Positions 8,849 to 17,136 of a stretch of 64,000 nt of DNA are shown in pieces. Below the pieces are notes generated by a model. It did not search any database and was not told the origin of the DNA. It saw only the letters and a list, made by a program, of their open reading frames with translations. Source of the DNA: Porphyromonas gingivicanis JCM 15907. Its GTDB lineage: Bacteria > Bacteroidota > Bacteroidia > Bacteroidales > Porphyromonadaceae. A program made the position numbers and the translations under genes. Position 1 is the first letter of the stretch. Each line of letters opens with the position of its first letter. The stretch lies in contig NZ_BAKX01000001.1 of assembly GCF_000614585.1 (NCBI RefSeq), positions 310,001 through 374,000 on the forward strand, given 5' to 3'.

Positions 8849-9958
8849 ATGATACTTCGCCATATAGATCTTATTGCTTTTAAGAGCATCTCTGTTGCTT
8901 CTTGTGACTTAGCTCCCAAACTCAACTGTCTTTTAGGAGGTAATGGTATGGGTAAAACCAATTTTTTGGATGCTATTCATTACCTATCGATGAGTCGTAG
9001 TCATTTGAATACTATAGACAGAATGGCTGTACAACACGGAGCATCGGAGTCGATAATATCGGGTTGCTACTTTAATCCTCAGGATAATGCAGAAGATACT
9101 ATAACATTACGTATCCGTCCTGATAGCCCCAAGGTTTTGAGTCGTAATGGTCGGCTTTATAAGCGACTTAGTGAACATATTGGACGCTATCCTTTGGTTA
9201 CTATATCTCCACAAGATTATCGATTGATAAGAGGAGGGAGTGAGGAGCGAAGACATTTTCTGGATCGAATGATTGCTCAGCAAAATGCTACCTATCTAAA
9301 TAACCTAATCCGATACGACCATCTTGTTTCCCAAAGAAACAATTTGTTGCGTGGTGAGCACACTGACGATATGCTTTTCTCTGTCGTGGAAGAGCAGATG
9401 GCTCTCATTGGACAGAGCATTGCAGAGGAGAGAAGGGCTTTTATAGCTTCTTTTACCCCGATATTCAATAAGTTTTATCAAGCCATAAGTAAAGAGGGAG
9501 AGCAGGTTTCTTTGCACTATAAAACCAAAACAGCACCCTCGGTGGAGGGTTATCTATTCGCTTTACAACAAAATCGCCCGATAGAACGTATGGCTGGTCA
9601 TTCTATGTATGGGGTGCATAGGGATGATTTAGATATGTTTATCGACCAATATCTCATTCGCAAAATTGGCTCAGAGGGGCAAAATAAAACCTATTTGACA
9701 GCTCTGAAACTCTCGGAATATCAAATTGTAGCAGACAAATTAAGATGTCAGCCAATTCTTCTTTTGGATGATTTATTCGATAAGTTAGATGCCGATCGAG
9801 TGGAGCGTATCATAGAGATTGTTTCAGGAGAACTTTTTGGACAGATATTCATAACTGACACCAATCGAAAGTATTTGGATGCAATTATTCATGCCCAGGG
9901 AGAAAAGTATCATCTTTTTAAAGTAGATAGAGGTGTTATTACTCAACTGCCTAACTAA
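8849..9958 (+). CDS. recF: DNA replication and repair protein RecF
   Basis: SMC-like ATPase that loads RecA at single-strand gaps with RecO and RecR. I take the ATG at 8849 (MILRHIDLIAFKSI) rather than an upstream TTG because orthologues begin there, giving 369 residues. Walker A is LGGNGMGKTNFLDAI (about 31-45), with the usual linkage to YLSMSRSHL; the signature region is GSEGQNKTYLTALKLSEY and Walker B is PILLLDDLFDKLD. It lies between dapA and the DUF721 gene, six bases before the latter, the common recF-DUF721 pairing of Bacteroidetes. Confidence 0.95.
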   Translation: MILRHIDLIAFKSISVASCDLAPKLNCLLGGNGMGKTNFLDAIHYLSMSRSHLNTIDRMAVQHGASESIISGCYFNPQDNAEDTITLRIRPDSPKVLSRNGRLYKRLSEHIGRYPLVTISPQDYRLIRGGSEERRHFLDRMIAQQNATYLNNLIRYDHLVSQRNNLLRGEHTDDMLFSVVEEQMALIGQSIAEERRAFIASFTPIFNKFYQAISKEGEQVSLHYKTKTAPSVEGYLFALQQNRPIERMAGHSMYGVHRDDLDMFIDQYLIRKIGSEGQNKTYLTALKLSEYQIVADKLRCQPILLLDDLFDKLDADRVERIIEIVSGELFGQIFITDTNRKYLDAIIHAQGEKYHLFKVDRGVITQLPN

Positions 9959-9963
9959 GCAAT

Positions 9964-10257
9964 ATGCAAAAGAGATACCCCGAGAAAATAGGAACTGTGC
10001 TAAAGGAATGGCTTGAAAAAGAAGCTGACTTTGCAGAGGGTGTTTATCAAGACAAGGCTTTGCAACTATTTCGAAAAAAGATGGCTCCCATTGCAGGACA
10101 TATAAAAGAAAGTTCTTGCCGTCATAACACATTATACGTCCGTATGCGTTCTTCGGCTATGGCGCAGATGTTACGTGAAAATAAAGAGCAGATTATGCAG
10201 AGTATCAACGAAGACTTGAATTACATAGCCATCGAAGATATACGAATCTTTAATTGA
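9964..10257 (+). CDS. DUF721 (DciA-like) protein
   Basis: A 97-residue protein of the DUF721 family. Members in other bacteria include DciA, the helicase operator that helps load the replicative helicase DnaB where DnaC is absent. The sequence has the family pattern: an N-terminal helical stretch, then a small KH-like part with SSCRHNTLYVRMRSSAMAQMLRENKEQIMQSIN. It starts five bases after recF ends, consistent with a shared replication/repair operon. A direct role in helicase loading is inference from family and context. Confidence 0.85.
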   Translation: MQKRYPEKIGTVLKEWLEKEADFAEGVYQDKALQLFRKKMAPIAGHIKESSCRHNTLYVRMRSSAMAQMLRENKEQIMQSINEDLNYIAIEDIRIFN

Positions 10258-10259
10258 GT

Positions 10260-10291
10260 TTTGGGAGATAGTATGAAAATTCCTAACTTTG
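10260..10291 (+). promoter_or_regulatory. Strong Bacteroidetes promoter
   Basis: TTTG at 10260-10263, then 20 bases, then TAACTTTG at 10284-10291. Both boxes and spacing match the -33/-7 consensus for the primary sigma factor of Bacteroidetes. The predicted start lies about 20 bp before the ATG at 10320. Confidence 0.75.
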
Positions 10292-10319
10292 TAGAGAATA
10301 CGTCTGTAAGAAATTTTGG

Positions 10320-11339
10320 ATGGGTAGACTCTCTAACAACATAGACACATTATTGGCTCTTCATGATTGTGTGATAATACCTTCTTTTGGAGCTATCATA
10401 AAAGAGCAGCAACCACCTTTTTATGATCGGGAGGTTGGGGTTTTGTACCCAGGAAAGACAACTTTGCATTTCAACAAGGAGTTGAGAGAGAGTGATGGTT
10501 TATTAGAAGATGTGTATGCTCAGAGTTATGGCTTAAGCAAACGAAGAGCTCGTTTATTGTTAGAACAAGATGTTGAAGAACTGATGACAGTACTGCATCG
10601 TACTGGTCGAGTTTCTCTTTCCTCTATTGGTAATTTCCTTTTAGTTGAAAATGGAGCCTTGGATTTCTTTCCAGAAACTCCAAAAACTCTTTTTTCTTCA
10701 GGGTATTCTTATGGACTTATTCCCTATCATCTTCCTGCATTGCAAAAAGTAGCTTCTTCTGCGAGCGTTTTTTCGCACAAGAACGAAAAAGAAACTGTAA
10801 AATCTGACTATATTTATTTTCGCTTGCACAAAAAAGCTACTGCTTGGATTGCAGCAGCCGTTGTATTGATTGTTTGTTTACTTCCTGTAACCTATCAACC
10901 TGTAGGCAACTACTTTAGTGCAGGTATTATGCCTTTGTCTCAGAGTTCTCTTGTAGAGAGGGAGAGAGTTTCAAAGCAGATTGTATCAGAAAAAGTTGTG
11001 GAGATAAAGGAGAATTCTTCAGTTAAATCAGAACAGGTTACTCTGCAGAAGAATCTGGAGGAAGGTGTCGGAGATTCGTGTGTTCTTCCGAAGAATTCAA
11101 AAGAGGGTTATTATGTAGTAATTGGTGCATTCCGAACTGAAGCAAAAGTTTTATCCTTTATGGAAAGCTGTCAAGAGGCATCCTTTGCCAACACTATGGG
11201 ATACCTTCAGAAGGGTTCTCGAAAAGTTATTTATGCAGTGTGTAAAGAGACAGCTCAAGAAGCTCAAGAGTTCATTCGTTCTTTGGCAGAAACAGATCCT
11301 GCCTATAAGGAGGCTTGGGTGCTACACTATTCGGAGTAG
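10320..11339 (+). CDS. HU-CCDC81/SPOR domain membrane protein
   Basis: A 339-residue protein with three parts. Residues about 1-130 resemble the paired HU-like domains of the Bacteroidetes HU-CCDC81 family (LHDCVIIPSFGAII, LHFNKELRESDGLL, GRVSLSSIGNFLL). One membrane helix follows (about 175-195, AWIAAAVVLIVCLLPV). After a Ser/Glu/Lys-rich linker the last 75 residues form a SPOR domain (GYYVVIGAFRTEAKVLSFM) that in other bacteria binds denuded glycan strands at the septum. The HU part would be cytoplasmic and SPOR periplasmic, so the protein could tie a cytoplasmic partner to the dividing wall. It has its own promoter. Confidence 0.88.
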   Translation: MGRLSNNIDTLLALHDCVIIPSFGAIIKEQQPPFYDREVGVLYPGKTTLHFNKELRESDGLLEDVYAQSYGLSKRRARLLLEQDVEELMTVLHRTGRVSLSSIGNFLLVENGALDFFPETPKTLFSSGYSYGLIPYHLPALQKVASSASVFSHKNEKETVKSDYIYFRLHKKATAWIAAAVVLIVCLLPVTYQPVGNYFSAGIMPLSQSSLVERERVSKQIVSEKVVEIKENSSVKSEQVTLQKNLEEGVGDSCVLPKNSKEGYYVVIGAFRTEAKVLSFMESCQEASFANTMGYLQKGSRKVIYAVCKETAQEAQEFIRSLAETDPAYKEAWVLHYSE

Positions 11340-11398
11340 TAACTACTGTTTATAGAGTTTTTTCTACAACAGATTTATCTCCCTCCTTTTAAAAGAGG
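11340..11398. other. Convergent intergenic gap
   Basis: A 59-bp stretch between the converging HU/SPOR and radical SAM genes. It contains a weak AT-rich palindrome (CCTTTTAAAAGAGG at about 11386-11399) and T-rich runs on both strands and may act as a bidirectional terminator, but no strong stem is present. Confidence 0.25.
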
Positions 11399-12343
11399 TC
11401 ATTTTTCATTTTTTACAGAGTGTCTTTCTCGTTCTTCGGCTCTTTTTCTCAGCAAAGCTGTAAACGCGTAATTTTTTAGTTTCCATTGAGGAGCAATAAG
11501 CAACTCGGGAGGTGTTTGAGAGACAAATCTATCTATTGTGATGAGGGGTGATAGAAGTTCGAGAAAGTCTAAACACAAATTGGCATACTCTTCGGGAGTA
11601 AAGAATTCAAAATGTTCAGGATGGTTGGCATACTCCATTGCCATAGGGGTATGAGCCACTATTTGTAGTTGATGCACTTTTAGAAGAGATAGAGGAAGCC
11701 TCGAAAGCTCCCGGGCGTGATTGAGCATCTGTTCGTAAGTTTCTCCTGGGAGTCCCAGTATAAGGTGCGCTCCTACCAAGATGCCTCTTCTTGCAGTTTC
11801 TTGAATTATATTCCTACTTTCTTCCCAAGTGTGTCCTCTTTTTACTCTTTCTAAAGAGGCATTACTGGTGCTTTCTACACCATATTCTACTAAAACAAAA
11901 ACTTTTTTGCTTAATTCGGATAGGTAGTTCAAAAGTTCTTCGGGCATACAGTCGGGGCGAGTGCCTATTATAATGCCTACAATGAGTGGATGCTGTAAAG
12001 CTTCTTCATAGAGGGCAATTAGTTCTTCGACCGAGCGACCATAAGTAGATGTATAGGTTTGAAAGTAGGCTAAATAGCGCATGGAAGGGTATTTGTACCG
12101 AAAAAAATCAATCCCCTTCTTTATTTGTTCCGAAATAGAGGCTTGTGCATTGGCAAAAGCTGGGCTAAAAGCCTTGTTATTGCAATAAGTACATCCTCCT
12201 CTTCCCTTACTGCCATCTCTGTTAGGACATGTGCTGGCAATGTTAAGAGTTATTTTTTGGATTTTTTCTTCAGGAAAGAATTTTCGGATAAAGTGTCCGA
12301 AGTCAGAACTTTCCACTCTATCAACAAGCGATGCGAAACTCAT
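11399..12343 (-). CDS. TIGR01212 family (YhcC-like) radical SAM protein
   Basis: A 314-residue protein whose iron-sulfur cysteines occur in CPNRDGSKGRGGCTYCNN (about 39-56), the extended C-x11-C-x2-C spacing of the YhcC/TIGR01212 group rather than the classical CxxxCxxC. Further family features are GTRPDCMPEELL, FVLVEYGVES and AHLILGLPGET. The group is widespread and resembles Elp3-type radical SAM enzymes, but its reaction is not established. Its ATG overlaps the holA stop by one base (TAATG), which implies translational coupling in the operon AMP nucleosidase-holA-radical SAM. Confidence 0.9.
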   Translation of the reverse strand: MSFASLVDRVESSDFGHFIRKFFPEEKIQKITLNIASTCPNRDGSKGRGGCTYCNNKAFSPAFANAQASISEQIKKGIDFFRYKYPSMRYLAYFQTYTSTYGRSVEELIALYEEALQHPLIVGIIIGTRPDCMPEELLNYLSELSKKVFVLVEYGVESTSNASLERVKRGHTWEESRNIIQETARRGILVGAHLILGLPGETYEQMLNHARELSRLPLSLLKVHQLQIVAHTPMAMEYANHPEHFEFFTPEEYANLCLDFLELLSPLITIDRFVSQTPPELLIAPQWKLKNYAFTALLRKRAEERERHSVKNEK

Positions 12344-13425
12344 TATGCTAAAATAAAGGTTACAAGATCGGTAAGTATCCCTTGTGATGTATAATCTCCC
12401 TCTTCCGCTCCTTTGAAGCGTGCCTCCGCCATGCGTAGTTCATGAATTATATCGAAAGTTTGTTTGGCAGTAAAGTAATTTTTGGCAGTAAGATAGTTTT
12501 GGGCAGCAAATTTGTTGCGAAGAGAAAGGAGGGCAGCAATACCTTCTGGAGATATGGAGGCTGGCTGATACAGTACCGCTAATAGATTGACGAAGAAAGG
12601 GTAGAGAACGGATAGTATCATAGGCAAAGGGTACTTCTTTTCATTTTCGCCCATATACAAAGCTATCTCATAGGCTCTTATACGCTTCTTATTGACGAGA
12701 GCATCTAATAATTCGTACACAGAATACTCTCGAGACTTGACAATGTAGTGAGATAGTAGCTGCTTAGGAATGGTCCTATTAGGTAGAGTGGAAGCTATAA
12801 CTGATAGTTTTCTAAGTTCACTATTGAGCACAGTGCCATTGTATCCGACTAATTCTATTAGAGCATCTACTGCATCAGGTAAAAGAGACATTTCCTCTCG
12901 TTGACAGATATAGGAAATCAGTGTAGAAGCGTCTCTTTTATTTCTAAGTTTAGGTGATAGGAGAATGAAAGCTTGGGCTTTGGTAAACTTTTCTAAGAGG
13001 CTTTTATGTTGTTCAATATCTCCTGCATAGCACAGAACAAGGGTTGTTTCTTTGGGGATAAGGGCTGCATTTTCGGCAATTAATTCTAACTTCTTCATGC
13101 TTTGAGCTTCTCGTACTAAAAAGAGTCGCTCTCCACCCACTATTGAAATGGATTGTACAGCCAACAAAAGTTGTTCTACCGAAATGTCAGAGCCGTACAA
13201 TATGTTTCTATTGAGATCCCACTCCTCTTTTTCGATAAAAGAGGAGGTAAATAGTTGATCAACCGCATTGATGTAGAATCTTTCTTCTCCTGCAATAAAG
13301 AGTAGGGAGGGGAGAGGTGTTTTTTTTGCTACGCTCTTCTCCAATTTTATAAGCAACTCTTTGGGAGATAGATGCTTTTCTTTTTGATTTTCTTTGCCCT
13401 TTTTACCGTACTCTTGAGTAGCCAT
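12343..13425 (-). CDS. holA: DNA polymerase III subunit delta
   Basis: Clamp-loader subunit that opens the sliding clamp. The 360-residue product has the HolA pattern: an N-terminal AAA+-like domain beginning LLFIAGEERFYINAVDQLF (the P-loop is degenerate as in other delta subunits), VGGERLFLVREAQSMKKLE, then the LVGYNGTVLNSELRKLSV segment of domain II, and a helical C-terminal collar domain (REYSVYELLDALVNKKRIRAYEIAL). It begins 19 bp after the AMP nucleosidase gene and ends in a one-base overlap with the radical SAM gene. Confidence 0.9.
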   Translation of the reverse strand: MATQEYGKKGKENQKEKHLSPKELLIKLEKSVAKKTPLPSLLFIAGEERFYINAVDQLFTSSFIEKEEWDLNRNILYGSDISVEQLLLAVQSISIVGGERLFLVREAQSMKKLELIAENAALIPKETTLVLCYAGDIEQHKSLLEKFTKAQAFILLSPKLRNKRDASTLISYICQREEMSLLPDAVDALIELVGYNGTVLNSELRKLSVIASTLPNRTIPKQLLSHYIVKSREYSVYELLDALVNKKRIRAYEIALYMGENEKKYPLPMILSVLYPFFVNLLAVLYQPASISPEGIAALLSLRNKFAAQNYLTAKNYFTAKQTFDIIHELRMAEARFKGAEEGDYTSQGILTDLVTFILA

Positions 13426-13444
13426 ATCTTTATATGTAGCGATA

Positions 13445-14221
13445 TTACCAAGAAAAGCGGATACCTAAAAGAGAGGGGCGATCTTCTTGTAGTATTTTGA
13501 GTGTATCTATACCCAAGTCGAGATGCGTTAGGGCATAATTGGCTGTAACTTCTTTGTCGTTAGCTTCTGTTTTTATACCCTCTGGTGTCATTGGTCGGTC
13601 AGAAACCATAAGAATACCGCCAATAGGGATTCTGTTAACGTACCCTGTGGTAAAAAGAGTAGCTGTCTCCATGTCAATACCATCTGCATGAGTGGTGTTC
13701 AAGTACTCTCTAAATTTAGCATCGTGTTCCCAAACTCTTCTGTTGGTAGTATATATGGTGCCTGCTACGTATGATAGACCTCTGTCCTGAATGGCAGAAG
13801 AAGAGGCTCGAAGCATCTTGAAAGAGGGTAGAGATGGTACCTCTTGTGGAAGATAGTCATTGCTTGTTCCCTCTCCTCGAATAGCGGCAATGGGAAGAAT
13901 AAAGTCTCCCAATGAGTAACGCTCTTTGAGAGCCCCGCACTTTCCCAAAAATATAACGGCTTTAGGCTCTATAGCAGAGAGAAGATCCATAATGGTAGCG
14001 GCATTGGGACTACCCATACCGAAATTGATGAGGGTTATTCCTTCGGCTTGGGTGTTGGGCATAGCAGAGTCTTTACCTACTATGGGCACATTATAACGCT
14101 CCGCAAATATATGTAGATAGTGATCGAAGTTGGTCAGTAGGATGTAGGGAGAAAACTCCTCACAAGGCCTCATTGTATAACGAGGTAACCAATTGGTTAC
14201 AATTTCTTGCTTCGTTTCCAT
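13445..14221 (-). CDS. amn: AMP nucleosidase
   Basis: Hydrolyses AMP to adenine and ribose-5-phosphate. The 258-residue protein is the short, catalytic-domain-only form of Bacteroidetes, without the N-terminal regulatory domain of E. coli Amn. It shows the nucleoside phosphorylase/hydrolase fold: INFGMGSPNAATIMDLL, IFLGKCGALKERYSLGDFILP and the purine/ribose-binding GIDMETATLF. It begins the minus-strand operon amn-holA-radical SAM and is divergent from the HsdR_N-like gene, with only 32 bp between their start codons. Confidence 0.9.
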   Translation of the reverse strand: METKQEIVTNWLPRYTMRPCEEFSPYILLTNFDHYLHIFAERYNVPIVGKDSAMPNTQAEGITLINFGMGSPNAATIMDLLSAIEPKAVIFLGKCGALKERYSLGDFILPIAAIRGEGTSNDYLPQEVPSLPSFKMLRASSSAIQDRGLSYVAGTIYTTNRRVWEHDAKFREYLNTTHADGIDMETATLFTTGYVNRIPIGGILMVSDRPMTPEGIKTEANDKEVTANYALTHLDLGIDTLKILQEDRPSLLGIRFSW

Positions 14222-14242
14222 ATCGTATTGCTATCTATTGTT

Positions 14243-14250
14243 TATCTTTG
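14243..14250 (+). promoter_or_regulatory. -7 element abutting the HsdR_N-like start codon
   Basis: TATCTTTG, a perfect TAnnTTTG, ends only three bases before the ATG at 14254 and nine before the ATG at 14260. If used, transcription would begin at or inside the start codons and give a leaderless message. No TTG lies at standard spacing. Confidence 0.4.
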
Positions 14251-14253
14251 TCT

Positions 14254-14772
14254 ATGCGTATGAAAGCCCATTTGCCTCCTGACTATCAGCCCTACAAAGG
14301 TAAAATTAATCTCCTTAATTTACCCTCTTATCCTGCACAAATAGAAGATATAGATGGCAAACTTTATATTTTCGATGATATTAGAGGAAAGATGGTACAT
14401 CTAACTCCCGAGGAATGGGTTCGACAGCATTTTGTACACTATTTAATAGATTGTTTAGGTTATCCTCGCATGAGCATCAATAGTGAAAGGCAGTTGATGG
14501 ATATGCCACGAGCCAGTCGTACCGACACCGTTGTCTTTGGCCGTGGGGGAGAACCTTGGGTGCTGATTGAATATAAGGCACCTTCGCTTATACTTACCAA
14601 AGAGATGTGGCAGCAGTTGAGTAATTACAATCTTGTCTATCGCTCTCCTTATCTCGTGCTAACGAATGGGCTTAAGCACATCGTTTGTAAAATAGATTAT
14701 CAAGAAAAGAGATATCAATTTCTCTCGGAACTTCCTTCCTATAAACAACTTTGTGAGGAGCAACGAGAGTAG
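14254..14772 (+). CDS. Orphan type I restriction R-subunit N-terminal-like (HSDR_N_2) protein
   Basis: A 172-residue protein starting at the ATG at 14254 or 14260. The central VHLTPEEWVRQHFVHYLI is the hallmark of the Bacteroidetes HSDR_N_2 family, followed by a PD-(D/E)XK nuclease core: TDTVVFGRGGEPWVLIEYKAP supplies the Asp and the ExK pair. There is no HsdR helicase domain and no HsdM or HsdS gene nearby, so this is not a type I system; the family is a stand-alone conserved protein of unknown role in Bacteroidales. Longer frames to an ATG at 14173 would overlap the divergent AMP nucleosidase gene and are unlikely. Confidence 0.85.
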   Translation: MRMKAHLPPDYQPYKGKINLLNLPSYPAQIEDIDGKLYIFDDIRGKMVHLTPEEWVRQHFVHYLIDCLGYPRMSINSERQLMDMPRASRTDTVVFGRGGEPWVLIEYKAPSLILTKEMWQQLSNYNLVYRSPYLVLTNGLKHIVCKIDYQEKRYQFLSELPSYKQLCEEQRE

Positions 14773-14837
14773 TAGGTGTCTTTTTTTTGTGTTTATAGAA
14801 TTGCACTGTAAAAATAAATCAGATAAAAAATAAGAAG

Positions 14838-15737
14838 ATGAATTTTCTCGAAGCACAGCATATCGTAAAACGATATTCTCGGCACTTAGCTTTAGATGAT
14901 GTTTCCATAAGTGTACCCAAAGGATCTGTTTTTGGACTCCTTGGCCCCAATGGAGCTGGAAAGACCACATTAATACGTATTATCAATCGTATTACAGCTC
15001 CAGATCAAGGAGAAGTATTTTTTGATGGGAAACCTTTCTCCGAAGCAGATATTGCTCGTATAGGTTACTTGCCAGAAGAGAGAGGGCTTTACCGTAAAAT
15101 GAAAGTTGGGGAACAGGCCATTTATTTAGCACGTTTGAAAGGAGTAGACAAAAGGACTGCCCACAAGAGGTTAACCCAATGGTTTGAAAAGTTTGAAATT
15201 ATGCCTTGGTGGGATCGCAAGGTAGAGGAGCTAAGTAAGGGAATGCAGCAGAAGATACAGTTTGTGTGTACTGTAATTCACGAGCCCGAACTCTTGATTT
15301 TTGATGAGCCGTTTAGTGGATTTGACCCTGTTAATGCAGAGCTTTTGAAGAAGGAGATTTTAGCTTTGAGAGATAAAGGTTGTACGGTAATTTTTTCTAC
15401 CCATAATATGCAGTCGGTAGAAGAGGTCTGTGATGAGTGTGCGCTTTTTAAATCTTCTCGTGTAGTACTTGCTGGCAATGTGCAAGAGGTGCGTCAGCGC
15501 TTTAGTCAAGGGGTGGTAGAGATTGAGTTAGATATACCGACTCCTTTGACAGAGAAAAGTCTCTCTTCATTTTCTATCTTAGAAAAATCTTTTTCTTCAG
15601 GACGTCAGATGTTGAGGGTTTTACGCCAGCAAGGACAATCTAATAGGGACTTACTACTCTCGCTCCCAGAGGAAGCTAATCTTGTTAGCTTTAGGAGGAA
15701 GTCCCCTCTATGCACGATATTTTTATCCAAACCATAA
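14838..15737 (+). CDS. ABC transporter ATP-binding protein (NatA-like)
   Basis: A 299-residue nucleotide-binding subunit of an ABC-2 exporter. Visible are Walker A GPNGAGKTT (about 35-43), Q-loop region YLPEERGLY, signature LSKGMQQK, Walker B LLIFDEPFSGFD and switch histidine STHNM. The last 75 residues match the DUF4162 accessory domain common in NatA-type proteins. The permease gene starts 22 bp downstream, so the pair forms one exporter; in B. subtilis NatAB extrudes sodium, but the substrate here is unknown. Confidence 0.9.
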   Translation: MNFLEAQHIVKRYSRHLALDDVSISVPKGSVFGLLGPNGAGKTTLIRIINRITAPDQGEVFFDGKPFSEADIARIGYLPEERGLYRKMKVGEQAIYLARLKGVDKRTAHKRLTQWFEKFEIMPWWDRKVEELSKGMQQKIQFVCTVIHEPELLIFDEPFSGFDPVNAELLKKEILALRDKGCTVIFSTHNMQSVEEVCDECALFKSSRVVLAGNVQEVRQRFSQGVVEIELDIPTPLTEKSLSSFSILEKSFSSGRQMLRVLRQQGQSNRDLLLSLPEEANLVSFRRKSPLCTIFLSKP

Positions 15738-15759
15738 CAGAAAACAAGCAATAAGAAAT

Positions 15760-17100
15760 ATGAGCAACAGTAAGATTGGCATCATCATAGGACGCGAATA
15801 TGCTATGCGTGTCCGTAAGAAGTCTTTTTTTATCCTTACCATCTTAATGCCTTTTATTTTTATAGGAGCAATGTTTCTTCCTATGCTCATAGGGCGGTAT
15901 AGTGTGGGCAAAGAAAAGGTGATGATTATAGACCATACGGGACAGTATGCAACTTTGTTGGAAAATACAGAAAATTACACCTTCCTCTCTGGCAATAAAT
16001 CGACAGAGGAGTATAAACTTTTAGGAGAAGACAATGAAGAAGGGATAACTGCTGTATTAGAGATTAAGGAAGATTTACTTGAAAATCCCAAGGGTGTCGA
16101 GCTATATGGTTATAGGCAGATACCTTCAGGCTTACAGGCTTATATCGAAACAATCTTCTCGTCGTACCTGACAGAAAGAAATTTAGAGAAAAACTCCAGT
16201 GTTCCGAATATTAAGGAGATTGTTCGAGATAGTCAAGTCTCCCTATCGCTCTCTACGTATAAGTGGGATAAAGAGGGTAAAGAGGAGCGCTCCAGTGGAA
16301 ATATTGCAGGCTTAATGGGATTGATACTATCTATTATTAGTTTCTTCTTCATTAGTACTTATGGTGCTTCAGTTATGGGACTGGTGCTTGAAGAGAAGAA
16401 AAACCGCATTATGGAAGTTATGGTATCGAGCGTACGTCCGTTCGATATGATGATGGGCAAAATTGTAGCTATGGGATTGGTAGGGATTACCCAAATCGTT
16501 CTTTGGGTAGTACTGACAGGTATTCTTTTCGCAGGCGGTTCTTTGGTAATGTTAGGTAATGTTTTAGACCTCTCCTCTATAAGTACTATGCAACAAGCCG
16601 ATATTACGGGTATGGCTGCCAATGTATCGGTAGAGGAGTTTGCCTTTTTCCAAGAGGGGATTTCTGCGTTTATGAGTCTTAACTTTGTTCATATCGGATT
16701 GATGTTTCTCTTCTACTTTATTGGAGGTTTTCTACTTTATGCCTCTATTTTTGCTGCAGTAGGTTCTGCTATTTCGAGCGAAGAGGATAGTAATCAGTTT
16801 ATTATGCCTGTTATGCTCCTGCTTATGGTAGCATTCTATACAGGCATTGGTAGTATGAACAATCCCGATGGCCCGTTGGCTTTTTGGTGTTCTCTTATTC
16901 CTTTTACATCTCCTATCGTTATGATGGTACGTTTACCCTATGGAGTGCCTGTATGGCAACAGATTGTGAGCGTAATACTTCTTTTCTTCACATTTGGAGG
17001 GTTTACTTGGCTTAGTGCTAAGATATACAGAGTTGGCATTCTTATGTATGGTAAAAAACCTTCTTTTAGGGAATTAGCACGTTGGATTACTTTCAAATAA
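15760..17100 (+). CDS. ABC-2 type permease (NatB-like)
   Basis: Membrane partner of the preceding ATPase. I use the ATG at 15760 (MSNSKIGIIIGREYAMRVRKKSFF), giving 446 residues, instead of an upstream in-frame start that overlaps the ATPase gene. One hydrophobic helix near the N-terminus (ILTILMPFIFIGAMFLP) is followed by a periplasmic domain of about 160 residues and then five or six membrane helices with the LEEKKNRIMEVMVSSVRPFDMMMGKI motif typical of the ABC2_membrane_3 family. The M16 protease gene follows after 36 bp. Confidence 0.88.
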   Translation: MSNSKIGIIIGREYAMRVRKKSFFILTILMPFIFIGAMFLPMLIGRYSVGKEKVMIIDHTGQYATLLENTENYTFLSGNKSTEEYKLLGEDNEEGITAVLEIKEDLLENPKGVELYGYRQIPSGLQAYIETIFSSYLTERNLEKNSSVPNIKEIVRDSQVSLSLSTYKWDKEGKEERSSGNIAGLMGLILSIISFFFISTYGASVMGLVLEEKKNRIMEVMVSSVRPFDMMMGKIVAMGLVGITQIVLWVVLTGILFAGGSLVMLGNVLDLSSISTMQQADITGMAANVSVEEFAFFQEGISAFMSLNFVHIGLMFLFYFIGGFLLYASIFAAVGSAISSEEDSNQFIMPVMLLLMVAFYTGIGSMNNPDGPLAFWCSLIPFTSPIVMMVRLPYGVPVWQQIVSVILLFFTFGGFTWLSAKIYRVGILMYGKKPSFRELARWITFK

Positions 17101-17136
17101 TAGTAACTAAATTAACATATTAATAGCATTAAAACA

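Noticed and set aside
14254-14772. Type I restriction-modification system
   Set aside because: Only the N-terminal nuclease-like domain exists; no helicase domain, methylase or specificity subunit is nearby.
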